64,000 nt of DNA from Saccharopolyspora indica (GCF_027853965.1 NZ_JAQGLB010000003.1:310001-374000), one strand, 5' to 3'. Counted from the stretch's first letter, positions 25,187 through 34,586 are shown. The notes: generated by a model from the letters alone, not told the origin. Made by a program: numbers and translations.

Positions 25187-25788
25187 TGCAGCTGCTGCTC
25201 ATCCGGCATGCGCGGCCGGTGCGCGCCGAAGCCGCCTCCGGCGGGGTCGACCCCGGGCTCACCCCGGAAGGTGCGCTGCAGGCCGAACAACTGGCGGAGT
25301 TCCTCGCCCGCCCCGGTGCTCGCGAGATCCACGCCGTCCACAGCAGTCCCATGAACCGGGCGCGCGAAACCGCCGCCCCGCTGGCGAAGAAGCTGGGGTT
25401 GTCCGTGGTCGAGGACGACGGCGTCGTCGAGTTCGACCACGGGGCCCCGGTCTACATCCCCGCCGAGGAGTACCGCGGCGACCGGCGGCGCCAGTGGGAG
25501 GAGCTGCTCCAAGGGCGCTGGCACGGCCACGAGTTCGACATGGACGGATTCCGGCGCCGCGTCGTCGAGTCGATCGAGCGCGTCGCCGCCGCGAGCCCCG
25601 ACCGGACCGTCGCGATCGTCTGCCACAGCGGCGTGATCAACGCCTACCTCGCACACGTCCTCGGCACGGCGGAACCGATGTTCTTCACACCCGACTACAC
25701 CTCGGTCAGCCGAGTCGTCGCCGCTGGCGACGGGTACCGCATGGTGCGAACCGCGAACGAGACCACGCACCTGCACTGGTCCTCCTGA
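25186..25788 (+). CDS. Histidine phosphatase superfamily protein
   Basis: The 200-residue protein has the RHG motif as RHARPV near the N-terminus and the second catalytic His in AIVCHSGVINAYL. It is the phosphoglycerate-mutase-like fold that hydrolyses phosphate esters through phospho-His. Its start overlaps the ligase stop. In an operon with several phosphotransfer enzymes it might remove phosphate from a pathway ester or correct side products; the substrate is unknown. Confidence 0.82.
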   Translation: MQLLLIRHARPVRAEAASGGVDPGLTPEGALQAEQLAEFLARPGAREIHAVHSSPMNRARETAAPLAKKLGLSVVEDDGVVEFDHGAPVYIPAEEYRGDRRRQWEELLQGRWHGHEFDMDGFRRRVVESIERVAAASPDRTVAIVCHSGVINAYLAHVLGTAEPMFFTPDYTSVSRVVAAGDGYRMVRTANETTHLHWSS

Positions 25789-25828
25789 CGCCCTGCCCTG
25801 TGACCGGATCTCAACGAGGAGGTTTCCG

Positions 25829-26488
25829 ATGAGCGCCCCCCACACCGCGGTCCCGACGAATCCCGTGACGACCGCCGAGACGATGCGGCTGCACTGCCTG
25901 CACGTGCTGCGCATCGCGGGCTTCGCCTCACCGAACGCGGTCGCCGGTTTCACCGGTCTCGACATCAGCACCGTCGAGGCCGAGCTGGACACCGCAACCG
26001 AGGCCGAGCTGTGCGTGCGCCGGGAAGGGCGGATCGCCGGGTACGCGCTCACCCCCGCCGGTCGCGCCTGGCACGCCGAGGAGCTGGCCGCGGAACTCGA
26101 ACGTCTCGGGGGCCGGTCGGCGGTGGAAGCGGCCGATGCGGCCTTCGTCGAGCTGAACGGGCCGTTCAAGCAGCTCTGCACCGACTGGCAGGTCCGCGAC
26201 GGCGCGCCGAACGACCACGACGACCCGCACTACGACCGCCAGATCTTCGACAGGCTGGCCGAACTGCATCCCGCCGCCGTCCGCCTGACCACCGAACTGA
26301 CGCGCGCGGTGCCGCGTTACGGGTGGTATCCGCCGCGGCTGGAGAACGCCTGGCGCCGCATCGACAGCGGAGAAGCGCGTGCCTTCACCGCTCCCATGGC
26401 CGACAGCTACCACGACACGTGGATGGCGCTCCACCAGGACCTCATGAGCACGCTCGGCAGGCAGCGCTCCGCGAACGACGGACACTGA
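25829..26488 (+). CDS. Winged-helix protein next to the PPDK-like gene
   Basis: The 219-residue protein has a small winged helix in residues ~20-80 (LHCLHVLRIAGFASPNAVAGF, ALTPAGRAWHAEEL), followed by a helical part with conserved-looking acidic and His residues (DHDDPHYDRQIFDRLAELH). It could be a regulator, or a partner protein of the enzyme encoded 12 bp downstream. GAGGAGG precedes the ATG. Confidence 0.55.
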   Translation: MSAPHTAVPTNPVTTAETMRLHCLHVLRIAGFASPNAVAGFTGLDISTVEAELDTATEAELCVRREGRIAGYALTPAGRAWHAEELAAELERLGGRSAVEAADAAFVELNGPFKQLCTDWQVRDGAPNDHDDPHYDRQIFDRLAELHPAAVRLTTELTRAVPRYGWYPPRLENAWRRIDSGEARAFTAPMADSYHDTWMALHQDLMSTLGRQRSANDGH

Positions 26489-26500
26489 GGCGGGAATCCC

Positions 26501-28123
26501 GTGACCAACAACAGCAATTCCACGGCCTACGCCTTCGACCACCCGCACGCACGGCCGCCGCGCGAGCTCGCCGACCTGCTCGGCGGAAAGGGCGCGGGAC
26601 TGGCCGAGATGACCTCCGTGCTGGGTCTCCCGGTGCCGCCTGGATTCACCCTCACCGTCGACGTCTGCCGCGAGCACCTGCGGTCGGGATGGCCGCAGTC
26701 GCTGGACAGCGCGGTCCGGGCCCACTGCGAACGGCTGGAGTCGCAGGTGGGCCGCAAGCTCGGCGATCCGGCCGATCCGCTGCTGCTCGCGGTGCGGAGC
26801 GGAGCGCCCCGCTCGATGCCAGGGATGCTCGACACGGTGCTCAACCTCGGTCTCAACGACGACACCGTCGAAGGACTCGCGAAGGTCTCCGGGAATCCCG
26901 AGTTCGCCTGGGACAGCTACCGGCGATTCCTGCGGATGTTCGCCACCACGGTCCTCGGGGTGTCCGACGACCGCCTCGGCCTCTGCGAGATGACACCAGC
27001 GGATCCCCGGACCGACGTCGCCCGGTTGCGGGAGCGCATCGCCGAGATGGCCGGACGACCGGTGCCCACCGACCCGGCCGACCAGCTGCGCGCGGCGATC
27101 GAGGCGGTGTTCCGGTCGTGGCTGAGTCCGCGCGCCCGGGCCTACCGGGAGCGCGAGGGGCTGCCCGACGATCTGGGCACCGCCGTCAACGTGCAGGCGA
27201 TGGTGTTCGGCAACCGCGACGACCGGTCCGGCACGGGAGTGGTCTTCACCCGCGATCCGGCGACGGGACGCGATGGCCCCTACGGCGACTACCTGCCCGG
27301 GGCCCAAGGCGAGGACGTCGTCTCCGGCAGCGCCCACACCCGGCCGGTGACCGCGCTGGCCGAGCAGCTTCCCGATGTCGCCGCCGAACTGCGCCGCCAC
27401 CTGCGCACCCTCGAACTGCACTACCGGGACCTGTGCGACGTCGAGTTCACGGTGGAGGCCGGACGCCTGTGGGTCCTGCAAACGCGGGTGGGCAAACGCG
27501 GCGCCGTCGCCGCCGTCCGCACCGCCGTCGCGCTCACGGAGGATCCGGAGATCGCTCTCACCCCGGCCGAGGCGGTGGCCCGGGTTCCGCAGGAAATCCG
27601 GGACAAGGCGCGTGCCGAGGTCCTCGGCTCCGCCGACCACCGGGACACCGAGGTGGCGGCGCTGACGACGGGGTTGGGTGCCTCCCCGGGGCGGGTCTGC
27701 GGCTCCGCCGTCCTGGACGTGGACGAGGCGTTGGCCGCGGACCGGCCGGTCATCCTCGTCCGGCCCGAGACCAGCCCCGAGGACGTCGCCGGGATGTCCG
27801 TCGCAGCCGGGATCCTCACCGGCCGCGGTGGTCTGGTGAGCCACGCCGCAGTGGTGGCGCGGGGCTGGGGAATTCCCGCCGTCGTCGGAGCCGAGGCGCT
27901 GCGGTTCGACGGGGCGAGTGTCTGGGTGGGCGCGGACGGCCCGGTCATCCACGCCGGCGACGAGATCACCATCGACGGGACCACCGGCGCCGTCTGGTCG
28001 GGGCGGATCGAAGGCAACGCCGACGCCCCCCGTGACGACGCAGCGCTGCTGGCCGACGAACTCCCCGAACTCGGCGTCCTCGAACAGTGGGCGCGAGAGA
28101 CCGAGGCGCGACCGCCGGAGTAG
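26501..28123 (+). CDS. Truncated pyruvate-phosphate-dikinase-like protein (ATP-grasp plus swivel)
   Basis: The 540-residue protein aligns with the first two thirds of PPDK: LLGGKGAGLAEM (N-terminal ATP-grasp), SGAPRSMPGMLDTVLNLG, VFTRDPATG, LWVLQTR and the swivel motif TGRGGLVSHAAVVARGWG with phospho-His 448. It ends ~90 residues later, so the C-terminal PEP/pyruvate TIM barrel (full PPDK ~880 residues) is missing. It should still autophosphorylate from ATP, but the acceptor must be something other than pyruvate on this chain. The start is GTG 26501. Confidence 0.8.
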   Translation: MTNNSNSTAYAFDHPHARPPRELADLLGGKGAGLAEMTSVLGLPVPPGFTLTVDVCREHLRSGWPQSLDSAVRAHCERLESQVGRKLGDPADPLLLAVRSGAPRSMPGMLDTVLNLGLNDDTVEGLAKVSGNPEFAWDSYRRFLRMFATTVLGVSDDRLGLCEMTPADPRTDVARLRERIAEMAGRPVPTDPADQLRAAIEAVFRSWLSPRARAYREREGLPDDLGTAVNVQAMVFGNRDDRSGTGVVFTRDPATGRDGPYGDYLPGAQGEDVVSGSAHTRPVTALAEQLPDVAAELRRHLRTLELHYRDLCDVEFTVEAGRLWVLQTRVGKRGAVAAVRTAVALTEDPEIALTPAEAVARVPQEIRDKARAEVLGSADHRDTEVAALTTGLGASPGRVCGSAVLDVDEALAADRPVILVRPETSPEDVAGMSVAAGILTGRGGLVSHAAVVARGWGIPAVVGAEALRFDGASVWVGADGPVIHAGDEITIDGTTGAVWSGRIEGNADAPRDDAALLADELPELGVLEQWARETEARPPE

Positions 28124-28185
28124 CACGTGGTTTCGCCAACGCGCTCCCGGACCCTTTCATCGAAGCACACCCAGGAGAACCGGCC

Positions 28186-28380
28186 ATGAAGGTAACTGTC
28201 GACCGCAGCAAGTGCACCGCGCTCGGCGTGTGCGAAGCGATGGCGCCCAACGTGTTCGAGGTCAGCGAGGACGGGGAACTCGTCCTGCTCACCGAGACAC
28301 CGGGCGATGACGTGATCGACGAGGTCCGGGCCGCGGTGGAGGGCTGCCCGACCGAAGCGCTGCGGCTGGTGGCGGAATGA
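28186..28380 (+). CDS. [3Fe-4S] ferredoxin of P450 type
   Basis: The 64-residue ferredoxin has CTALGVC and a final CP (Cys10, Cys16 and Cys near 54). Three Cys with the second ligand missing indicate a [3Fe-4S] cluster, common for actinobacterial P450 partners. CAGGAG precedes ATG 28186. It overlaps the reductase start by 4 bp and probably delivers electrons to the P450 at 19729. Confidence 0.88.
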   Translation: MKVTVDRSKCTALGVCEAMAPNVFEVSEDGELVLLTETPGDDVIDEVRAAVEGCPTEALRLVAE

Positions 28381-29597
28381 CCGGCGGCCTGGTCGTCGTC
28401 GGCGCCTCGCTTGCCGGCCTCCGCGCCGTCGAAGCCGCGCGGTCCGCGGGCTTCGACGGGCCGATCACGCTGATCGGCGCTGAAGAGCACCTGCCCTACG
28501 ACCGGCCACCGCTGTCCAAGGCCTACCTCGACGTCGCCGAACCGCCCGGGGTCTCCTTCCGGGAGGAGCACCACCTCCGCGCGGAACTCGGGGTCGAGCT
28601 GCTGCTCGGAGCGCCTGTGAACCAGCTCGACCCGGTGCAGCGCCTCGTGCGCGTCGATGGCCGGGAGCTCCCCTACGATGCGCTCGTCATCACCACCGGC
28701 GCGACGGCTCGGCGGCTTCCGGGCGCTGACGGCATCGCCGGTGTGCACACCCTGCGCACCCTCGACGACGCCATCGCGGTGCGAGCCGCTCTCGACTCCG
28801 GGGCCCGGACGGTGGTCGTCGGCTGCGGTTTCATCGGTTCGGAAGTCGCGTCCGGAGCACGCAAGCGCGGGCTCCCGGTGACGATCGTGGAGGCGGCGCC
28901 GACGCCGCTGGTGCGAGCTGTCGGCGCGGAGATGGGCAAGGCGATCGCGGGCCTGCACCACCGCGCCGGAACCGACCTGAGGTGTGGAGTGGCGGTCGAG
29001 CGGATCGAGTCCGAACGCGGTCGCGTCCGGCGGGTCCACCTGACGGACGGCACCGCCGTCGAAGCCGACCTGGTCGTGGCGGGCATCGGGGCCGATCCGG
29101 CGACCGGGTGGCTGCAGGGCTCGGGACTGCGCATCGACAACGGCATCGTGTGCGATGCGAGCCTATCCGCCACCAGCGGCGTGCACGCGGCCGGTGACGT
29201 CGCGCGCTGGCACAACCCGCTGTTCGACGAGCTCATGCGCATCGAGCACTGGACCGCTGCCGCTGAACAGGGCGCCGTGGCCGCCCGCAACGCCCTCGCC
29301 CCCGAAGCGGCCAAGCCGTACTCGACGGTCCCCTACTTCTGGTCCGACTGGTACGAGAACCGCATCCAGTTCGTGGGCGTCCCGGGTGCCGATGAGGTGC
29401 GGATCGTCTCCGGGGCCGCGGACGGCGACCGGTTCGTCGCGCTGTACCGCCGGGGCGACCGCCTGTCGGGCGTGCTCACCCTCAACGGCCAGGCCGTGAT
29501 CATGAAGTACCGCGGTCTGCTCACCCGCCGGGCGAGCTGGGCCGAGGCCCTCGACTTCACCGCCGCCCGCGCGAAGAAACCAGCCGGACACCGCTGA
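28377..29597 (+). CDS. FAD-dependent ferredoxin reductase
   Basis: The 406-residue protein has the FAD Rossmann motif VVVGASLAGLRAVEAAR, YDRPPLSKAYL, the NAD site VVVGCGFIGSEVASGAR, and GVHAAGDVARW near the second FAD motif. The family includes putidaredoxin and rhodocoxin reductases. It transfers electrons from NAD(P)H to the adjacent ferredoxin. Confidence 0.92.
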   Translation: MTGGLVVVGASLAGLRAVEAARSAGFDGPITLIGAEEHLPYDRPPLSKAYLDVAEPPGVSFREEHHLRAELGVELLLGAPVNQLDPVQRLVRVDGRELPYDALVITTGATARRLPGADGIAGVHTLRTLDDAIAVRAALDSGARTVVVGCGFIGSEVASGARKRGLPVTIVEAAPTPLVRAVGAEMGKAIAGLHHRAGTDLRCGVAVERIESERGRVRRVHLTDGTAVEADLVVAGIGADPATGWLQGSGLRIDNGIVCDASLSATSGVHAAGDVARWHNPLFDELMRIEHWTAAAEQGAVAARNALAPEAAKPYSTVPYFWSDWYENRIQFVGVPGADEVRIVSGAADGDRFVALYRRGDRLSGVLTLNGQAVIMKYRGLLTRRASWAEALDFTAARAKKPAGHR

Positions 29598-29631
29598 AAC
29601 CGTCGCATCTCCGAGCAGAGGAGCAGTTGTC

Positions 29632-30837
29632 GTGCCTGTGCAGTTCGACGTCGATCCCACAGTCGCGGGAATCGTCCAGCGGACCGAGGACGTGGTCCGC
29701 GATGTGGTGTTGCCCCTGGAACTGCGCCACCGGGGTTCGGCCCACGACGCTCCTGACGAGCTCCGGCAGGAGCTGCAGGACGCCGCTCGTGCGGCCCGCG
29801 TCTTCAGCCCCCACGTCAGCGCCGAGTTCGGCGGGCTGGGATTGGACATGCGCGACCGCGCCCCGGTGTTCGAGGCCGCGGGCTACTCGCTGTTCGGACC
29901 GCTCGCGCTGAACTGCGCGGCACCGGACGAGGGCAACATGCACCTGCTCGAGCAGGTCGCGACTTCGCAGCAGAAGGAACGCTACCTGCGCCCTCTCGCC
30001 GCCGGTGAGACCCGGTCCTGCTTCGCCATGACCGAACCCGCACCCGGCGCCGGGTCCGACCCGAGCGCACTGGCCACCACCGCACGGCCCACCGCCGCCG
30101 GATGGCTGCTCAACGGCCGCAAGTGGTTCATCACCGGGGCGAACGACGCCGGGTTCGCCATCGTCATGGCGCGCACCAGCGGCGAGCCCGGTTCCCGCGG
30201 TGGGGCCACCATGTTCCTGGTCGATGCGGGCACGCCGGGCTTCGACCGGGTCCGGGACATCGAGACACTCGACGAGAGCATGTTCGCCGGGCACGCTGAA
30301 CTCGTCCTCGACGACGTCGAGGTCTCCCACGACGCCGTCCTCGGTGAGGTCGACAAGGGATTCGAGTACGCGCAGGTGCGCCTGGGACCGGCGCGGACCA
30401 CGCACTGCATGCGCTGGCTGGGCACCGCCCGGCGGGCGGCCGACATCGCCGCCGAACGCGCCGCGACCCGTCGCGCGTTCGGCGGGCGGCTCGGCGACCT
30501 GGGCATGGTGCAGCAGCTCCTGGCCGACAACGAGATCGACATCGAGGCCAGCCGCGCACTGATCCTCAAGACCTGCTGGGACCTCGACACCGGAGTCCCC
30601 GCCGGCCGCATCACCTCCATCACCAAGACGTTCGTGTCCGAAGCGGTCAACCGCGTGGTCGACCGCGCTCTGCAGGTGTGCGGCGCCCTCGGCATCTCCG
30701 GTGACGCTCCGCTGTCCCGGCTCTACCGGGAAGTGCGTCCGTTCCGCATCTACGACGGCCCGTCGGAGACGCACCGGTGGTCCATCGCCCGGCGAGTGGT
30801 CCGCGACGCGCAGCGACGGCTGGAGGGCCCGCGATGA
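29632..30837 (+). CDS. Acyl-CoA dehydrogenase, ACAD10/11 (LvaC)-like
   Basis: The 401-residue acyl-CoA dehydrogenase fold has CFAMTEPAPGAGSDPS, FITGANDAG and the C-terminal RIYDGPSETHRWSIARR. The DGPxE form, in place of the usual YEGTxE base, is typical of the ACAD10/ACAD11-like branch. In that branch the enzyme and a fused or separate APH-type kinase convert 4-hydroxyacyl-CoA, through a 4-phospho intermediate, into an enoyl-CoA. The kinase gene follows with a 4-bp overlap. The start is GTG 29632 behind GAGGAG. Confidence 0.82.
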   Translation: MPVQFDVDPTVAGIVQRTEDVVRDVVLPLELRHRGSAHDAPDELRQELQDAARAARVFSPHVSAEFGGLGLDMRDRAPVFEAAGYSLFGPLALNCAAPDEGNMHLLEQVATSQQKERYLRPLAAGETRSCFAMTEPAPGAGSDPSALATTARPTAAGWLLNGRKWFITGANDAGFAIVMARTSGEPGSRGGATMFLVDAGTPGFDRVRDIETLDESMFAGHAELVLDDVEVSHDAVLGEVDKGFEYAQVRLGPARTTHCMRWLGTARRAADIAAERAATRRAFGGRLGDLGMVQQLLADNEIDIEASRALILKTCWDLDTGVPAGRITSITKTFVSEAVNRVVDRALQVCGALGISGDAPLSRLYREVRPFRIYDGPSETHRWSIARRVVRDAQRRLEGPR

Positions 30838-31871
30838 CACCCCCGGCCGAAGTACCGCCCGGCATCGACCTGCCCGCCCTGCAGAAGTTCTTCGACACCG
30901 GCGTCACCGGCACCGCTGGGCCGCTGGAGGTCCGGCTCATCACCGGCGGCAAGTCCAACCTCACCTACGCGATCACCGACGGAACCCACCGCTGGGTCCT
31001 GCGCCGACCTCCGCTGGGCCCGCTGACGCCTACCGCCCACGACATGGCCCGCGAGTTCCGCGTCGTCGCCGCCCTCCGAAGCACCGGCGTTCCCGTCGCC
31101 GATGCGGTCGCCCTGTGCGAAGACCCCGGTGTCATCGGCGCACCCTTCGCCGTGGTGTCCTATGTGGATGGTCAAACGCTGCAGGACGGCCACGAAGCCG
31201 AGCGGCTCACGCCCGAAGACGCCCGACGGTGCTCGATCGCGCTCGTCGACACCCTGGCGGCCCTGCACGAAGTGCCCTTCACCGAGATCGGACTGGCCGA
31301 TTTCGGCCGACCGGAGGGCTACTTGAACCGGCAGGTCCGTCGATGGCGCGCCCAGTGGGACCGAGTCGCCACCCGGCCGCTGGACGCGCTGGAAGTGCTG
31401 CACGGCCGGCTCCAGCAAGCCGTGCCCGACCGGTCGGGCGCCGCCGTCGTGCACGGCGACTACCGGATCGACAACACCATCCTCGACGCGCAGGACGTCG
31501 GGCGCATCGCCGCGATCGTCGACTGGGAGATGTCCACCATCGGGGACCCGCTGGCCGACCTCGGTTTGCTGCAGGTCTACTGGAATCCGGTCACCGAGCC
31601 CGTGCTGGGCGTCCGGCACGCGCCCAGCGCCAACCCCGGTTTCCTCTCCACCACCGAGATCGCCGAGCGGTACGCCCGGGCCAGCGGACGCGGCCTGTCC
31701 CAACTGCCGTTCTACCGCGCCTTGGGCTACTTCAAGATGGCCGTCATCGCCGAGGGCATCCACCAGCGCTACCTCGCCGGCCGCACCGTCGGCGACGGCT
31801 TCGACACCGTGGGACTCGCGGTCCCACCGCTCGTGCAGGCCGGCCTCGACACCTTGGGAGCGGACGAATGA
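30834..31871 (+). CDS. APH-family kinase, ACAD10/11 N-domain (LvaA)-like
   Basis: The 345-residue protein of the aminoglycoside/choline-kinase fold has LITGGKSNLTYAIT (nucleotide loop), VVHGDYRIDNTIL (catalytic Asp) and AIVDWEMSTIGDPLADL (metal Asp). It is the separate equivalent of the kinase domain of ACAD10/11 and of LvaA in levulinate catabolism, which phosphorylates 4-hydroxyacyl-CoA. ATG 30834 overlaps the dehydrogenase stop. Confidence 0.82.
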   Translation: MTPPAEVPPGIDLPALQKFFDTGVTGTAGPLEVRLITGGKSNLTYAITDGTHRWVLRRPPLGPLTPTAHDMAREFRVVAALRSTGVPVADAVALCEDPGVIGAPFAVVSYVDGQTLQDGHEAERLTPEDARRCSIALVDTLAALHEVPFTEIGLADFGRPEGYLNRQVRRWRAQWDRVATRPLDALEVLHGRLQQAVPDRSGAAVVHGDYRIDNTILDAQDVGRIAAIVDWEMSTIGDPLADLGLLQVYWNPVTEPVLGVRHAPSANPGFLSTTEIAERYARASGRGLSQLPFYRALGYFKMAVIAEGIHQRYLAGRTVGDGFDTVGLAVPPLVQAGLDTLGADE

Positions 31872-32602
31872 GCCGACGAACGGCGCTCGTCACCGGCGCA
31901 TCTCGCGGAATCGGCCTCGGCATCGCACAACGACTGGCAGCAGCGGGGTACGCCCTGACGCTGTCGGCTCGCCGGGAGGAACCGCTGCTGCGTGCGGCCT
32001 CCGAACTCGCCGGTGAGACCGAGGTCGCGCCGGTGGTCGGCAACCTGGCGACCGAGGACGACGTCCGGCAGCTCGCCACCGCGCACGAGGAACGGTTCGG
32101 GTCCCTCGACCTGCTCGTGCTCAACGGCGGTGTGGGTTCGGCGGGCCCGGTCGCCGAGATGAAGATGAAGACCTACGACCTGATGCTCAACATCAACCTG
32201 CGCGCGCAGTTCCTGCTCATCCAGCAGTGCCTGCCCATGCTGCGGAAGGGTGCGGTCGCGCATTCCTCGCACGGGGCCAAGATCGTGGCACTGGCCTCGA
32301 TCACCGGAGTCGCCGGTGAACCGAACCTCGCGGCTTACGGCGCCAGCAAAGCCGGGCTGATCTCGCTGTGCGAAACGGTCACCCTGGAGGAATCCACGCA
32401 CGGCGTCACCGCCACCGCTCTCTCCCCCGGCTACGTCGACACCGACATGACCGAGTGGAAGCGCGAGGAACTGGGCCGGGAATCGATGCTGAGCACCTCG
32501 GACGTGGCCGAACTCGTGCTCGCCATCACACGCCTGTCCGCCCGGGCGGTGGTGCCCAACATGGTCCTGACCCGCGCCGGCGAGCAGATCTGGCGCGCGT
32601 GA
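31868..32602 (+). CDS. SDR oxidoreductase of the plus operon
   Basis: The 244-residue SDR has TGASRGIG, NGGVG in place of NNAG, LASITG and YGASK. ATG 31868 overlaps the kinase stop (ATGA). By analogy with levulinate clusters it could reduce or oxidise the 4-position of an acyl-CoA (LvaD-like role), or act as a 3-hydroxyacyl dehydrogenase. Confidence 0.83.
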   Translation: MSRRTALVTGASRGIGLGIAQRLAAAGYALTLSARREEPLLRAASELAGETEVAPVVGNLATEDDVRQLATAHEERFGSLDLLVLNGGVGSAGPVAEMKMKTYDLMLNINLRAQFLLIQQCLPMLRKGAVAHSSHGAKIVALASITGVAGEPNLAAYGASKAGLISLCETVTLEESTHGVTATALSPGYVDTDMTEWKREELGRESMLSTSDVAELVLAITRLSARAVVPNMVLTRAGEQIWRA

Positions 32603-32627
32603 TGTCTCCCCAGGAGGAACAGCAGAC

Positions 32628-33809
32628 ATGAACAACGCCGTCATCGTGGATGCGGTCCGCACACCGTCCGGGAAGGGCAAACCGGGCGGCGCCCTGTCCG
32701 GCGTGCACCCCGCCGATCTCCTCTCGCACGTGCTGCGCGCGCTGATCGAACGCAACGACCTGGATCCAGCACTCGTCGACGACGTGATCGGCGGCTGCGT
32801 CGACCAGGCAGGCGAGCAGGCCCTCAACATCACCCGGACGGCCGTGCTCGGCGCCGGTTTCCCTGAAACCGTCCCCGCCACCACCGTCGACCGCCAGTGC
32901 GGCTCCAGCCAGCAGGCCGCGCACTTCGCCGCTCAAGGCATCATGGCCGGTGCTTACGACGTCACCATCGCCTGCGGTGTCGAATCGATGAGCCGAGTCC
33001 CGATGGGCAGCACCACCCTCGGTGAGAACCCGCACGGCGCCGCGATGGCGGCGCGCTTCCCCGAAGGACTGGTCAACCAGGGCATCTCGGCGGAGATCAT
33101 CGCCGCGCGCTGGAAACTCACCAGATCCACATTGGACGAATATGCTGCCCGATCGCACGCGCGGGCCGCGAACACAGCCGCGGCAGGCGGTTTCGACGCC
33201 GAGACCATCCCGATCGACGTCGGCGGGCCGCAGGCGGTCACGAAGGACGAGACCATCCGCGCGAGCACGACGGCCGAAGGACTCGCCTCGCTCAAGCCGG
33301 CGTTCACCGACCCGGAGCTCGGCAAGCGCTTTCCCGAGATCGACTGGCGCATCACCCCCGGCAACTCATCCCCGCTCACCGACGGCGCCTCCGCCGTGCT
33401 CATCATGAGCGAAGCGCGCGCGAACTCCCTCGGCTTGCGGCCACTGGCCCGGTTCCACACCTTCGCGGTCACCGGCAGCGACCCTCTCCTCATGCTGACC
33501 GGCGTCATCCCCGCCACCAGGAAAGCCCTCGAACGTTCCGGGCTTTCCCTCGACCAGATCGACGCCTACGAAGTCAACGAGGCGTTCGCCCCGGTCCCGC
33601 TGGTCTGGCAACACGAACTGGACGCAGACCCGGTGCGCCTGAACCCGCGCGGCGGCGCGATCGCCCTCGGGCACCCCCTAGGCGCCTCCGGCACCCGGCT
33701 CCTGACCACCATGGTCCACCACCTGCAATCGACCGGAGGCCGCTACGGCCTGCAGACCATGTGCGAAGCCGGCGGCACGGCCAACGCCACCATCATCGAA
33801 CGCCTCTGA
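32628..33809 (+). CDS. Thiolase (acetyl-CoA acyltransferase)
   Basis: The 393-residue thiolase has nucleophile Cys91 in VDRQCGSSQQ, NEAFAPVPL, the His motif GHPLGASGTR and the second Cys in CEAGGTAN. It cleaves a 3-ketoacyl-CoA to acetyl- or propionyl-CoA plus a shorter acyl-CoA, the last step of the operon's presumed beta-oxidation. CAGGAGG precedes the ATG. Confidence 0.93.
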   Translation: MNNAVIVDAVRTPSGKGKPGGALSGVHPADLLSHVLRALIERNDLDPALVDDVIGGCVDQAGEQALNITRTAVLGAGFPETVPATTVDRQCGSSQQAAHFAAQGIMAGAYDVTIACGVESMSRVPMGSTTLGENPHGAAMAARFPEGLVNQGISAEIIAARWKLTRSTLDEYAARSHARAANTAAAGGFDAETIPIDVGGPQAVTKDETIRASTTAEGLASLKPAFTDPELGKRFPEIDWRITPGNSSPLTDGASAVLIMSEARANSLGLRPLARFHTFAVTGSDPLLMLTGVIPATRKALERSGLSLDQIDAYEVNEAFAPVPLVWQHELDADPVRLNPRGGAIALGHPLGASGTRLLTTMVHHLQSTGGRYGLQTMCEAGGTANATIIERL

Positions 33810-33824
33810 CGACCGGAGCCCCGA

Positions 33825-34586
33825 ATGCACATCGCTGGAACGTCTGCCCTGATCACCGGCGGAGCCTCCGGACTCGGCCTGGCAACAGCCCGCCGACTGT
33901 CCGCCGCGGGCGCACTGGTCACCCTCCTGGATCTGCCGACGGCCAACGGAGCGGTAGCCGCCGAATCCATCGGCAGCGAAGCGTCCTTCGCACCAGCCGA
34001 CGTGACAGATCCCGAGCAGGTGGGCGCCGCGGTTGCACTCGCAGCGGAGCGAGGACCGCTGCGGATCGTCGTCAACTGCGCAGGGATCGGGAACGCGGGC
34101 CGAACCGTCGGGAAGAACGGCCCGCTGTCCTTAAACAGCTTCCGCAAGGTCGTGGAGGTCAACCTCATCGGCACTTTCAACGTGATCCGCCTCGCCGCAG
34201 CGCACATGGTCGACAGCGAACTCAGCGGGGAGGAACGCGGGCTGATCGTCAACACCGCATCGGTGGCGGCCTTCGACGGCCAGATCGGCCAGGCCTCCTA
34301 CTCGGCTGCCAAAGGCGGGATCGTCGGAATGACGCTGCCCATCGCACGTGACCTCGCCAACCGCCAGATCCGCGTGGTCACCATCGCCCCCGGCATGTTC
34401 GCAACGCCCATCCTCGCCGGGCTCTCCGACGAAGCGCGGCGCTCGCTCGAATCCCAAGTCCCCCACCCGTCCCGCCTCGGCGACCCCGACGAATACGCGG
34501 CGCTCGTCGAGCACGTCGCGGCGAATCCCATGCTCAACGGCGAGGTCATCCGCCTCGACGGCGCGATCCGCATGTCCCCGCGCTGA
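33825..34586 (+). CDS. SDR, 3-hydroxyacyl-CoA-dehydrogenase (HSD17B10)-like
   Basis: The 253-residue SDR has [35 protein letters not shown] (catalytic Ser and Tyr) and [11 protein letters not shown]. It closely follows the type 2 3-hydroxyacyl-CoA dehydrogenase pattern. It would supply the 3-ketoacyl-CoA for the thiolase encoded 15 bp upstream. It is the last gene of the plus operon. Confidence 0.87.
   Translation: MHIAGTSALITGGASGLGLATARRLSAAGALVTLLDLPTANGAVAAESIGSEASFAPADVTDPEQVGAAVALAAERGPLRIVVNCAGIGNAGRTVGKNGPLSLNSFRKVVEVNLIGTFNVIRLAAAHMVDSELSGEERGLIVNTASVAAFDGQIGQASYSAAKGGIVGMTLPIARDLANRQIRVVTIAPGMFATPILAGLSDEARRSLESQVPHPSRLGDPDEYAALVEHVAANPMLNGEVIRLDGAIRMSPR

Noticed and set aside
25928..28126. 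A 732-codon minus-strand open frame
   Set aside because: It is antisense to the winged-helix and PPDK-like genes, which carry conserved motifs.
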